Counted from the first letter of the stretch, positions 1-8,034 are shown. The stretch: DNA of 13,037 bases from Flavobacterium psychrophilum (GCA_945861915.1 CAMAWK010000046.1:1-13037); one strand, 5' to 3'. The notes: generated by a model not told the origin, from the sequence alone. Program-made: numbers and translations.

Positions 1-369
<369 letters not shown>

Positions 370-403
370 AATTCTTCTCTTTTCTTAGATTTTGAATAAA
401 TGA

Positions 404-436
404 AAAAGCCTGATAATTTGAAATTATCAGGCTTTT
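404..436. terminator. Bidirectional hairpin terminator between convergent genes
   Basis: The arms 404-419 and 421-436 are perfect reverse complements (AAAAGCCTGATAATTT) around one base; in practice the innermost pairs open into a loop. The arm ends supply A/T runs on both sides, so the hairpin can stop transcription from the ABC-F gene on the + strand and from the PUR-family gene, which ends at 474, on the - strand. Confidence 0.85.
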
Positions 437-473
437 AAGTTTGGTTTTTTGATTTTTGGTTTATGAGTTTAAA

Positions 474-854
474 TTAAATATCGTCAAATTCAATATCTGT
501 AAAACTTGCAGTTGAAGGTATTTCATTTTCTTCGCTATTTTCAACTGGATATTCTTTTTTGAAATCTCGTTGATGTCTTTCTGAAATTACTTCTTCGCCT
601 TTGTGGTTTAAAACATACGAAGTCATTTCTTCTAAAATTTCGCTAAAAGCAGAAAAATCCTCTTTGTACAAATAGATTTTATGCTTTTTGAAATGGAAAG
701 AACCGTCAGGTTCAGTAAATTTTTTACTTTCGGTTATTGTTACATAATAATCATCGGCTTTAGTAGCTCTTACATCAAAGAAATAAGTTCTTCTTCCAGC
801 ACGTAAAACTTTCGAAAATATCTCTTCTTTTTCTAACATATCATTTTCTCTCAT
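474..854 (-). CDS. PUR-family DNA/RNA-binding protein (DUF3276)
   Basis: This 126-residue protein has the core seen in the Bacteroidota DUF3276 family: a KEEIFSKVLRAGRRTYFFDVRATKADDYY block (about residues 9-37), ITESKKF, then SFHFKKHKIYLYKEDF (52-67) and a helix. This is the PUR fold shared with eukaryotic Pur-alpha and the Borrelia homologue, which binds single-stranded DNA or RNA. The C-terminus (about 100-126) is acidic and probably disordered, ending FTDIEFDDI. The cellular target is not known to me. The start at 854 gives MREND; a second Met six residues in (839) is possible but leaves the domain unchanged. The gene lies 71 bases downstream of an exporter gene on the same strand with no terminator between, so read-through is likely, though it may have its own promoter near 889-919. 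Confidence 0.88.
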   Translation of the reverse strand: MRENDMLEKEEIFSKVLRAGRRTYFFDVRATKADDYYVTITESKKFTEPDGSFHFKKHKIYLYKEDFSAFSEILEEMTSYVLNHKGEEVISERHQRDFKKEYPVENSEENEIPSTASFTDIEFDDI

Positions 855-888
855 AATCGTTCTGTCAATTAATTTTTATTGTGTTTTT

Positions 889-919
889 CAAAAATCTTAA
901 AAATATATCTATTACGCAA
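889..919 (-). promoter_or_regulatory. Candidate promoter for the PUR-family gene
   Basis: On the - strand TTG (917-919) is followed after 20 bases by GATTTTTG (889-896). This fits the Bacteroidota form TTG-N(17-23)-TAnnTTTG with one mismatch, at the second box's first base. The start of transcription would fall near 883, giving a leader of about 28 bases. Confidence 0.4.
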
Positions 920-925
920 GAATAA

Positions 926-2683
926 TTACAATTCTTTTTCTGAAAGTTGCTTCATATATAGGTCTGCATAATAGCCCTGCTCGTTTATCAATTGATTGTG
1001 AGTGCCTTGTTGAATAATCTTTCCATCTTCGAGAATGATTATTTTTGTTGCATTTTTTGCCGAAGAAACTCTATGACTCACAATTATGGTAGTTTTGTCT
1101 TTGCAAATTTCATTTAAATTTGTCAAAATGGCTTCTTCCGTTTCTGTGTCAACTGCGGATAAGCAGTCATCAAAAAGTAAAATGGGCGAATTTTTTATAA
1201 TGGCTCTTGCAATAGAAACTCGCTGTTTTTGACCTCCAGAAAGGGTAATTCCTCTTTCGCCAAGTACTGTTTCGTACTGTTTTTCAAAATTGATAATGTT
1301 GTCATGTACCATGGCATTTTTTGCAGCAGTTTCCACTTCTTCTTGACTTGCATTTTCTTTACCAAATTTGATATTATTTTTTATAGTGTCCGAAAACAAA
1401 AAAGCATCTTGCGGCACAATACCAATACTATCTCGTAAATTATTTAAATTCTGTCGGCTGATTTCTTTATTGTCAATATTAATTTGCCCTTCCGTCACTT
1501 CGTATAATCTTGAAATTAAGGATAGTATTGTCGATTTTCCAGATCCAGTTTTACCTAAAATGGCCAAAGTTTCTCCTTTTTTGACTGTAAAACTCAAATC
1601 TTTTAACGCTTCGATTTTTGTATCTTCATACGTGAAGCTAACATTTTCAAAAGAAATAGTTCCTTCAATTGTAGATTTTTCGGGATTTTTATTTTGTATT
1701 TCGGGTTCAATTTTCAAAAATTCATTAATGCGTTTTTGCGATGCTTCCGCTTCTTGAACCATAGACGAAATCCAACCTAGTGAGGCAACCGGCCAAGTAA
1801 GCATATTTACATACAAAATGAATTCGGCTATTGTTCCGATACTGTCAATGCTGCCAGAAATATACATTTGTCCACCAAAATAAATAACCACTAAATTGCT
1901 AATGCCAATTAAAGCAATCATCAAAGGACCAAATAAAGCCTGAATTTTGGCTAAATTCATGCTTTTGTTTTTGCTTTCTACTGCCAAATTAATCATGTTA
2001 TTTTGATGCTGATTTTCTAACGAATAGGCTTTAATGACTCTAATACCCGAAAATATTTCTTGTGTATAGCTTGAAATTTTAGATAAATATTCTTGAAAAA
2101 CGGTACTCCGTTTATTGATTTCGGAACTCAGTTTAAATATCGTATAGGATAAAATTGGAAGCGGTAGTAAAGTATACAGCGTTAACTCTGGCGAAACATT
2201 GTACATGTAAATAATTACAATCGCAAAACGAATGGTGGTGTTTATAGTATACATAACCGCCGGACCAACATACATTCTAACTTTTGAAACATCCTCACTA
2301 ATCCGACTCATTAAATCTCCCGTGCGATTTTGCTTGTAAAAATTCAGAGATAAGTTTTCATACTGTCTAAAAACTTCATTTTTTAAATCAAATTCAATAT
2401 GTCGAGACATCACAATTAGCGATTGACGCATTAAAAACGAAAGAAATCCAGCAATAATAGTTGTGATGATAATAAGTATGATATTAGAAATCAATTCGTC
2501 TTGAACTGTGTTTACAGAAATTGTTTCACTAATTGAATAATCTTCAATTATTTTGAACGATTTACTAATAAGTTTTGGAGTAAACAATGAGAAAATTTGG
2601 GCAATAATGGTAATAATAATACCCAATAAAAAACGGTATTTGTATTTAATAAAGTACTTGTTTAAATAACCTAATTCTTTCAT
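926..2683 (-). CDS. ABC exporter half-transporter, MdlA-like, Asp in place of catalytic Glu
   Basis: This is a 585-residue half-transporter: a six-helix exporter membrane domain (about 1-315) followed by a nucleotide-binding domain (about 340-575). Visible motifs are Walker A GKTGSGKST (377-385), Q-loop Q425, signature LSGGQ (481-485), Walker B ILLFD (501-505) and switch H537. The residue after Walker B, normally the catalytic glutamate, is Asp (D506, in FDDCLSAVD). E. coli MdlA has the same DD form. Family members export lipids, drugs or peptides; the substrate cannot be read from sequence. I chose the ATG at 2683 over the longer frame to 2779 because the extra 32 residues look unlike a normal N-terminus and contain a clean promoter box at 2728-2735. 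The gene is divergent from nusB and has no visible terminator before the downstream PUR-family gene. Confidence 0.92.
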   Translation of the reverse strand: MKELGYLNKYFIKYKYRFLLGIIITIIAQIFSLFTPKLISKSFKIIEDYSISETISVNTVQDELISNIILIIITTIIAGFLSFLMRQSLIVMSRHIEFDLKNEVFRQYENLSLNFYKQNRTGDLMSRISEDVSKVRMYVGPAVMYTINTTIRFAIVIIYMYNVSPELTLYTLLPLPILSYTIFKLSSEINKRSTVFQEYLSKISSYTQEIFSGIRVIKAYSLENQHQNNMINLAVESKNKSMNLAKIQALFGPLMIALIGISNLVVIYFGGQMYISGSIDSIGTIAEFILYVNMLTWPVASLGWISSMVQEAEASQKRINEFLKIEPEIQNKNPEKSTIEGTISFENVSFTYEDTKIEALKDLSFTVKKGETLAILGKTGSGKSTILSLISRLYEVTEGQINIDNKEISRQNLNNLRDSIGIVPQDAFLFSDTIKNNIKFGKENASQEEVETAAKNAMVHDNIINFEKQYETVLGERGITLSGGQKQRVSIARAIIKNSPILLFDDCLSAVDTETEEAILTNLNEICKDKTTIIVSHRVSSAKNATKIIILEDGKIIQQGTHNQLINEQGYYADLYMKQLSEKEL

Positions 2684-2727
2684 TCGTTCGAATTGAATCT
2701 TAATTTTTGATAAACCAAAATGGAGTT

Positions 2728-2755
2728 CAAAGATACACTTATTGACAAAAAACAG
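2728..2755 (-). promoter_or_regulatory. Promoter of the MdlA-like exporter gene
   Basis: The - strand carries TATCTTTG (2728-2735), an exact match to TAnnTTTG. The upstream element is weak: CTG instead of TTG at 2753-2755, 17 bases away. Transcription would begin near 2720, about 37 bases before the ATG at 2683. It lies inside the longer possible reading frame and so argues against a start at 2779. Confidence 0.55.
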
Positions 2756-2780
2756 GCATAGTATTTTTTGTGAATTCATT

Positions 2781-2810
2781 CTGTTTTAAAAAATGAAATT
2801 CCTACTTTTG
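2781..2810 (+). promoter_or_regulatory. Promoter of nusB
   Basis: TACTTTTG (2803-2810) matches TAnnTTTG exactly, with CTG (2781-2783, one mismatch to TTG) 19 bases upstream. Transcription would start near 2817, leaving a leader of only about 22 bases before the GTG start. It is back to back with the exporter promoter; the two -7 boxes are 67 bases apart. Confidence 0.55.
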
Positions 2811-2838
2811 CAACCTAAATTAGTAAAGTTCTTATACC

Positions 2839-3783
2839 GTGGTAAACAGAAGACATATTCGGGTTAAAGTGATGCAATCTATTTATTCGATGCATCAAAA
2901 AGGGTCTGAGAATATAGAAAGTGAAGAAAAATTTCTTTTTCATAGCATTGATGCCATACAAGATTTATATCTTATTATGCTTTCTTCCTTGGTAGAAATC
3001 TGTAAAAAAGAAGTTGTTTTTTTGCAAAAATCGAGTCAAAAGCATTTGGCTACTGCACAAGAGCGTAAACCCAACGAAAAGTTTATTAAAAATCAAATTT
3101 TCAAAATTCTTTCTGAAAATGAGTCTCTTACTAAGGCATTAGAAAATCGAAAAATAAATAATTGGACTTTGAATGACGACTATATTTTACTTTTACTTGC
3201 TGATATAAAAAACAGTAAGTTGTATGAAAAATATATGCGAAATGCCGTAAATACATTCGAAGAAGACAAAGAATTTGTAGTAGATTTATTTTCAGAAGTG
3301 ATTGTTACAAACGAAAAACTGTATGATTATCTCGAAGACCATAAACTTACTTGGGTTGACGATATTCCTCTAGTAAATACGCATATTATAAAACAGCTAA
3401 ATGAAATAAAACCAACCGAAAATGGAAATTTCAGAGTGCCAAAATTATATAAAGACACTGAAGATCAAAATTTTGTTCAGGAATTATTTAGAAAAACAGT
3501 TCTAAATGAAACTGAATTTGCCAAAGAATATGTTGATAAAACCACCAATTGGGATGTAGATCGAATTGCCGAAATTGATACCATAATTCTTAAAATGGCG
3601 ATTTGCGAAATCTTGAAATTCCCTTCTATTCCTGTCAAAGTAACTCTTAATGAATATTTAGAATTGGCCAAAGAATATTCTACACCTAAAAGCAGTATTT
3701 TTATTAATGGTATTTTAGATAATATCGTCAAAGAATTTCAGACCAGTAACAGAATACAAAAAGTAGGTCGTGGATTAATGTAA
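2839..3783 (+). CDS. nusB: Transcription antitermination factor NusB, long Bacteroidota form, GTG start
   Basis: NusB binds boxA RNA with NusE (S10) and supports antitermination, chiefly of rRNA operons. At 314 residues this is more than twice the length of E. coli NusB (139), which is normal for Bacteroidota. The recognisable NusB helices are at the C-terminus, with WDVDRIAEIDTIILKMAICEI (about 238-258) and the conserved stretch IPVKVTLNEYLELAKEYST (265-283) leading to FINGILDNIVKEF. The N-terminal half starts with MVNRRHIRVKVMQSIY and looks like a diverged copy of the same helical unit. The start is GTG at 2839: an in-frame TAA lies at 2824-2826, and the next Met (residue 12) would cut into the conserved N-terminal motif. 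yajC follows 53 bases later on the same strand, probably in one transcript. Confidence 0.92.
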   Translation: MVNRRHIRVKVMQSIYSMHQKGSENIESEEKFLFHSIDAIQDLYLIMLSSLVEICKKEVVFLQKSSQKHLATAQERKPNEKFIKNQIFKILSENESLTKALENRKINNWTLNDDYILLLLADIKNSKLYEKYMRNAVNTFEEDKEFVVDLFSEVIVTNEKLYDYLEDHKLTWVDDIPLVNTHIIKQLNEIKPTENGNFRVPKLYKDTEDQNFVQELFRKTVLNETEFAKEYVDKTTNWDVDRIAEIDTIILKMAICEILKFPSIPVKVTLNEYLELAKEYSTPKSSIFINGILDNIVKEFQTSNRIQKVGRGLM

Positions 3784-3836
3784 ATGCCAAAAAAATACAA
3801 AAAACAATAATCAAATAACAAAAAAAAGTCAAAATA

Positions 3837-4109
3837 ATGGAACAATTAAATCAATTTGCCCCTTTTTTATTAATGTTTGTGGTTATCTATTTCTTTATGA
3901 TTAGACCGCAACAAAAAAGAGCTAAACAAGAAAAAGAATTCGAATCTGCATTAAAAATAGGCGACAAAGTAATCACCAAAAGTGGTTTACACGGAAAAAT
4001 AGCTGAAATAGCTGAAACTACTGTTGTTATAGAAACTATGGCAGGAAAACTAAAAATGGAGCGTTCTGCTATTTCAATGGAAATGAGTGCTGCTTTGGAT
4101 AAGAAATAG
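3837..4109 (+). CDS. yajC: Preprotein translocase subunit YajC
   Basis: This 90-residue inner-membrane protein has the YajC pattern: a single transmembrane helix near the N-terminus (about residues 8-22, FAPFLLMFVVIYFFM), then IRPQQKRAKQEKEFESAL and a small soluble domain with IGDKVITKSGLHGKIAEI (about 41-58). YajC associates with SecDF and the SecYEG channel and is dispensable in E. coli. It lies 53 bases after nusB on the same strand; the gap is A-rich with no terminator or clear promoter, so co-transcription is likely. A strong hairpin follows at 4131-4170. Confidence 0.93.
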   Translation: MEQLNQFAPFLLMFVVIYFFMIRPQQKRAKQEKEFESALKIGDKVITKSGLHGKIAEIAETTVVIETMAGKLKMERSAISMEMSAALDKK

Positions 4110-4130
4110 ACTTTTTACACCAAAAATTTA

Positions 4131-4170
4131 AAATCCCAAATTGCAATATTGAAATTGTAATTTGGGATTT
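4131..4170. terminator. Bidirectional hairpin terminator after yajC
   Basis: The outer arms 4131-4142 (AAATCCCAAATT) and 4159-4170 pair perfectly. Inner bases 4143-4147 and 4154-4158 extend the stem to 17 pairs with one G-T, around the loop ATTGAA. On the + strand it is followed by CTTTTT. It separates yajC from the lysine-rich protein gene that ends at 4188 on the other strand. Confidence 0.85.
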
Positions 4171-4187
4171 CTTTTTAAGAAATAGGA

Positions 4188-4550
4188 TTATTTCTTTTTG
4201 TTTTTCTTTGCTTTTTTAGCTTTTGCTTTTGCCTTTTTTTCTTTTATTTTAGCTTTAATCTTCGCTTTTTTGGCTTTGGTTTTTTTTGTTTTTTTGGCTT
4301 TTTTAGCTTTTGCCTTTGCTTTTTCTTTCGCTTTTTTGGCTTTTATTTTTCTTTTCTTTTTTTCTTTATCTGTTTTAACAACAACAGTTTCTACTTCAGA
4401 TATAATAATTACTTCCTCTACTTGAGTTTCATCTTGATTTTCTTCTGTAGTTTCGATTTCAGTTGTGTTTTCAACTACCTCATTGTTTTCTTTAATGTTT
4501 TCGTTGATGATTTCGTCTTGGTTATCTTCAATAACTTTGTTTTCTAGCAT
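4188..4550 (-). CDS. Small bipolar protein: acidic N-terminal half, lysine/alanine-rich histone H1-like tail
   Basis: This 120-residue protein has no enzyme family I recognise. Residues 1-57 are acidic (runs of E, D and N, with a short hydrophobic patch VIIISEVETVVV at 47-58). Residues 62-120 are almost only Lys and Ala with a few Glu, Ile and Thr, in KAKKAK patterns. A unit KAKAKAKKAKK occurs at 77-87 and again at 106-116, suggesting internal duplication. There is no signal peptide or membrane helix. The tail resembles histone H1 C-termini and bacterial nucleoid proteins of the Hc1/AlgP type, so binding DNA, RNA or another polyanion is a reasonable inference, with the acidic half perhaps restraining the tail. 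It is probably real: it has an exact promoter match upstream, a terminator behind it and an ATG start. The mirror-image frame on the + strand is a shadow. Confidence 0.75.
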   Translation of the reverse strand: MLENKVIEDNQDEIINENIKENNEVVENTTEIETTEENQDETQVEEVIIISEVETVVVKTDKEKKKRKIKAKKAKEKAKAKAKKAKKTKKTKAKKAKIKAKIKEKKAKAKAKKAKKNKKK

Positions 4551-4609
4551 AATTTTGTTTTTAGGGACAATGTATTTTTTTAGTAAATAAATTGTAAATT
4601 AATTGTAAA

Positions 4610-4638
4610 CAAATATACTAATAAAACTAATTCGCCAA
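4610..4638 (-). promoter_or_regulatory. Promoter of the lysine-rich protein gene
   Basis: On the - strand TTG (4636-4638), an 18-base spacer and TATATTTG (4610-4617) match the Bacteroidota consensus in both boxes, the best match in the window. Transcription would start near 4604, giving a leader of about 54 bases before the ATG at 4550. Confidence 0.65.
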
Positions 4639-4656
4639 TGTTAATTTTTTACTCAT

Positions 4657-4693
4657 AAAAAAAGGCTGCTCAAAAATGAATTTGAGCAGCCTT
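4657..4693 (-). terminator. Rho-independent terminator of lpdA
   Basis: The arms 4662-4674 (AAGGCTGCTCAAA) and 4681-4693 pair perfectly over 13 bases around the loop AATGAA. On the - strand the hairpin runs straight into a T tract (the A run at 4657-4663 on the + strand), the classic terminator form. It lies 18 bases beyond the lpdA stop and insulates the lysine-rich gene's promoter. Confidence 0.88.
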
Positions 4694-4710
4694 AAAGGTG
4701 ATTTAAAATC

Positions 4711-6099
4711 TCACAAATGAATTACTTCGCCGTATGCATCCGCCACAGCTTCCATTACAGCTTCGCTCATAGTGGGGTGTGGATGGATGGTTTTTAAAAT
4801 TTCGTGTCCTGTAGTTTCCAGTTTTCTTGCCACAACTGCTTCGGCTATCATGTCAGTAACTCCCGCGCCTATCATGTGACAACCCAACCATTCACCATAT
4901 TTAGCATCAAAAATTACTTTTACAAATCCGTCAGGAGTACCAGCTGCTTTTGCTTTTCCAGAAGCGGTAAAAGGAAATTTACCAATTTTTAGTTCGTATC
5001 CTTTTTCTTTGGCTTGTTTTTCGGTTAAACCAACCGAGGCAATTTCGGGAGTTGCATAAGTACAACCCGGAACGTTTCCATAATCGATAGGTTCTACATG
5101 AAGACCTGCAATTTTTTCTACACAATTAATTCCTTCAGCAGAAGCTACGTGAGCCAAAGCTTGACCTGGAGTTACATCTCCAATGGCGTAATAACCCGGA
5201 ATATTTGTTTGATTGTAGGCGTTTACTAATATTTTATCTCTGTCAACGGCAATTCCTACTTCTTCTAGACCTATATTTTCAATATTTGTTTTGATTCCAA
5301 CAGCAGATAATAAAATTTCGGCTTCCAATATTTCTTCACCTTTAGCTGTTTTTACAAATGCTTTTACACCTTTTCCAGTAGTATCAATTCTTTCTACTGA
5401 AGAATTGGTCATAATGGTGATTCCTGCTTTTTTTAACGATTTTTCAAATTGTTTTGAAATATCTTCATCTTCGACAGGAACAACATTAGGCATAAATTCA
5501 ACAATTGTTACTTGCGTTCCCATGGCATTGTAAAAATGTGCAAATTCTACTCCAATAGCTCCAGAACCGACGATAATCATAGATTTTGGTTGCGTTGGCA
5601 ATGTCATCGCTTGTCTGTATCCAATCACTTTTACTCCGTCTTGTGGTAAGTTTGGCAATTCGCGAGAACGAGCTCCAGTAGCAATAATGATATGATCGGC
5701 TGTGAACTCTGTCACTTTTCCGTCAACACTGGTTACATCTAATTTTTTTCCTGCTTTTAGTTTTCCAAAACCATCAATTACATCAATTTTATTTTTCTTC
5801 ATAAGGAATTGAACCCCTTTGCTCATTCCATCGGCAACGCTACGAGAACGTTGAACTACAGCTGGAAAATCTTTGTCGAAAGACGATACTGTTAATCCGT
5901 AATCGGATGCATGTTTTAAATAATCGAAAACTTGAGCTGATTTTAATAATGCTTTTGTTGGGATACATCCCCAATTTAAACAAACACCACCTAAATTTTC
6001 TTTTTCGATTACGGCTACTTTGAAGCCCAGTTGAGAGGCACGAATGGCAGTAACATATCCGCCAGGTCCACTTCCTAAAACAATAATATCGTATTTCAT
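4711..6099 (-). CDS. lpdA: Dihydrolipoyl dehydrogenase (E3)
   Basis: E3 is the FAD/NAD flavoprotein that reoxidises lipoamide in the pyruvate, 2-oxoglutarate and branched-chain dehydrogenase complexes and in glycine cleavage. The 462-residue length is standard. Features in order: FAD-binding GSGPGG (9-14); redox-active disulfide C40-LNWG-C45; NAD-binding GSGAIG (178-183); second FAD contact YYAIGDV (303-309); and C-terminal dimer domain with the catalytic HPHPT..SE pair (H441, E446). All key residues are present. The gene stands apart from any E1 or E2 gene, so it may serve several complexes, though other copies elsewhere cannot be excluded. It is 180 bases downstream of an exporter gene on the same strand, with a candidate promoter in the gap and its own terminator. 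Confidence 0.97.
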   Translation of the reverse strand: MKYDIIVLGSGPGGYVTAIRASQLGFKVAVIEKENLGGVCLNWGCIPTKALLKSAQVFDYLKHASDYGLTVSSFDKDFPAVVQRSRSVADGMSKGVQFLMKKNKIDVIDGFGKLKAGKKLDVTSVDGKVTEFTADHIIIATGARSRELPNLPQDGVKVIGYRQAMTLPTQPKSMIIVGSGAIGVEFAHFYNAMGTQVTIVEFMPNVVPVEDEDISKQFEKSLKKAGITIMTNSSVERIDTTGKGVKAFVKTAKGEEILEAEILLSAVGIKTNIENIGLEEVGIAVDRDKILVNAYNQTNIPGYYAIGDVTPGQALAHVASAEGINCVEKIAGLHVEPIDYGNVPGCTYATPEIASVGLTEKQAKEKGYELKIGKFPFTASGKAKAAGTPDGFVKVIFDAKYGEWLGCHMIGAGVTDMIAEAVVARKLETTGHEILKTIHPHPTMSEAVMEAVADAYGEVIHL

Positions 6100-6219
6100 C
6101 TGTTTATTTTAATTGTTTTTTTAAGGTCAGATGCAACAGCCATAATCATTCTCTTGTGTATCAAGGATTATTGACGTGGGTGTTTCATTAGACTATTTTT
6201 CTTGATTAATTTATGCTTC

Positions 6220-6227
6220 CAAAATTA
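6220..6227 (-). promoter_or_regulatory. Candidate -7 box for lpdA
   Basis: TAATTTTG on the - strand matches TAnnTTTG exactly, but no TTG lies at the expected distance upstream. If used, transcription starts near 6214 and lpdA has a leader of about 115 bases. The 6100-6279 gap otherwise holds no hairpin terminator or open frame that I can see. Confidence 0.35.
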
Positions 6228-6279
6228 AGGAATATTTATGTAAAATAAAATTTATTCAACAATGGCTTCAAAAACAAAT

Positions 6280-8034
6280 TTACGCTTCGACAGCAAACTG
6301 TGAATCGTATAAGTTTTTGTAATATCCGTCCATTTTTTCTAATAATTCCTGATGGGTTCCTTCTTCTACAATTAATCCATCGTTCATAACAACAATTTTA
6401 TCGGCATTAATAATAGTCGCCAATCGATGCGCAATTACAATTGAAGTTCTGTTTTTTGTTATGGTTTCGGTGGCTTTTTGAATTAATTCCTCCGAATATG
6501 TGTCGATAGAGGACGTTGCTTCGTCCAAAATAAGTATACTAGGATTACTAACATACGCACGAAGAAAAGCAATCAATTGTCTTTGTCCTGACGACAGCAT
6601 CACACCTCTTTCTTTTACATCGAAATCGTAATTATCAGGTAAACTCATAATAAATTTATGCACTCCAATTCTTTTTGCTGCTTCTATAACTTGGTCACGA
6701 GAAATTTCTGGGTTATTGAGTGTAATATTATTGAAAATAGTATCGGCAAAAAGAAATACATCTTGCAAAACTACTGCGATTTGTTTTCGAAGTGAACTTA
6801 AAGTATAATTTTCAATATTATGTTCATCGATACAAATAGTACCGCTATTGATTTCGTAAAAACGATTCAATAAATTAATGATTGTCGATTTTCCCGCTCC
6901 TGTTGCGCCCACAATGGCAATTGTTTTTCCTGCATCTACCGATAAATCAATCCCTTTTATCACTTCTTGATTGGGAATGTAGCCAAAACGAACGTCCTTA
7001 AATTGAATATTCCCTTTGAAAATGGGTGCTTCTACAGTTCCAGTATCCTGAATTTGGTCTTTGGTGTCAAGTATGTCAAAAACTCGATTGGCAGCTATCA
7101 TTCCTAATTGCATTTCGTTAAACTTATCTGCAATTTGTCGTAGCGGATTAAAAAGCATTCCAACAAACATAGTGTATGCGGTCATTTGTCCCAAGGTGGT
7201 AAATGGATTTCCGTCTATAATTTGAAAACCACCATACAAGACAATAAATCCTAAAGTCAAGGAAGTGATAATATCAGCAATTGGAAAAAAAATGGAGTTG
7301 TATAAAATGGTTTTTGTCCAAGCATTTTTGTGTTTTTCGTTGATAGATTTAAATTTTTCGTACTCAATAGCTTCTCTATTAAATAATTGTACAATTTTCA
7401 TTCCTGTAACGCGCTCTTGAACAAACGTATTCATGTTAGCAATTTGAGATCTCACTTCTTCGAATGCTACTTGCATTTTGCGTTGAAAAATTCGAGTAAA
7501 GAAAACTAATATTGGCATGGCAACTAATACAATGAGCGAAAGTTGCCAATTCATAAAAAACATTATTATTAGACACACTGCCATTTTCATAAAATCACTG
7601 GCAATCATAAACAAACCTTGACTGAAGATTCGAGCAATTTGCTCAATGTCAGAAACCGAACGAGTGACTAATTGTCCTACTGGTGCATGATCAAAATACT
7701 TCATTCTGAAACTTAGCATGTGTTTAAAAAGTTTGGTTCGAATGTCTTTTACAATATCTTGACCAAGCCAATTGGACCAATACACAAAGAAAAATTGAGA
7801 AACTACCTCTAAAATCAAGGTAATTCCCATAATGGTGATGTAAAAAATTAAACCTTGATTGTCTTTTGGTTTGATGTAAGTATCGACTGTTCCTTGTAAA
7901 ATTAAAGGGCGAATTGCTGCAAAAACAGACAGGAAAACCGCAAAACCAATAACTCCGTAAAATCTTGATTTATACGGTTTAATATATTTTAAAATTCGGT
8001 AAAATGCTTTTAAATCAAATGCTTTGGCTTTCAT
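6280..8034 (-). CDS. ABC exporter half-transporter, MdlB-like, with LSSGQ signature
   Basis: With the ATG at 8034 this is a 584-residue half-transporter: membrane domain (about 1-310, six predicted helices) and nucleotide-binding domain (about 340-575). Walker A is GATGAGKST (376-384), Q-loop Q424, Walker B ILILD (500-504) with the catalytic glutamate present (E505), and switch H536. The signature is LSSGQ (480-484) instead of LSGGQ, within RGVMLSSGQRQLIAF, similar to E. coli MdlB (LSVGQ). The protein may act as a homodimer or pair with the MdlA-like chain encoded at 926-2683, whose defects are complementary. The substrate is unknown. A second ATG six bases upstream (8040) adds two residues but lies inside a palindromic repeat, so I prefer 8034. 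truA is upstream on the same strand and lpdA downstream. Confidence 0.92.
   Translation of the reverse strand: MKAKAFDLKAFYRILKYIKPYKSRFYGVIGFAVFLSVFAAIRPLILQGTVDTYIKPKDNQGLIFYITIMGITLILEVVSQFFFVYWSNWLGQDIVKDIRTKLFKHMLSFRMKYFDHAPVGQLVTRSVSDIEQIARIFSQGLFMIASDFMKMAVCLIIMFFMNWQLSLIVLVAMPILVFFTRIFQRKMQVAFEEVRSQIANMNTFVQERVTGMKIVQLFNREAIEYEKFKSINEKHKNAWTKTILYNSIFFPIADIITSLTLGFIVLYGGFQIIDGNPFTTLGQMTAYTMFVGMLFNPLRQIADKFNEMQLGMIAANRVFDILDTKDQIQDTGTVEAPIFKGNIQFKDVRFGYIPNQEVIKGIDLSVDAGKTIAIVGATGAGKSTIINLLNRFYEINSGTICIDEHNIENYTLSSLRKQIAVVLQDVFLFADTIFNNITLNNPEISRDQVIEAAKRIGVHKFIMSLPDNYDFDVKERGVMLSSGQRQLIAFLRAYVSNPSILILDEATSSIDTYSEELIQKATETITKNRTSIVIAHRLATIINADKIVVMNDGLIVEEGTHQELLEKMDGYYKNLYDSQFAVEA

Noticed and set aside
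1229..1757. Two + strand frames inside the MdlA-like exporter gene
   Set aside because: They are antisense to the ATPase motifs (LSGGQ, Walker A, Walker B) and show no protein features.
2684..2779. N-terminal extension of the MdlA-like exporter by 32 residues
   Set aside because: The extension contains an exact promoter box at 2728-2735, and its residues do not look like a normal exporter N-terminus; MKELGYLNKY at 2683 does.
4198..4425. Phe/Ala/Leu-rich reading frame on the + strand that looks like a membrane protein
   Set aside because: It is the complement of the Lys/Ala-rich coding sequence: AAA/GCx codons on one strand give TTT/xGC-like codons on the other. The - strand gene has the promoter and terminator.
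6100..6279. Possible riboswitch in the long lpdA leader
   Set aside because: I could not find a conserved core or a convincing set of paired stems; only a candidate -7 box can be supported.
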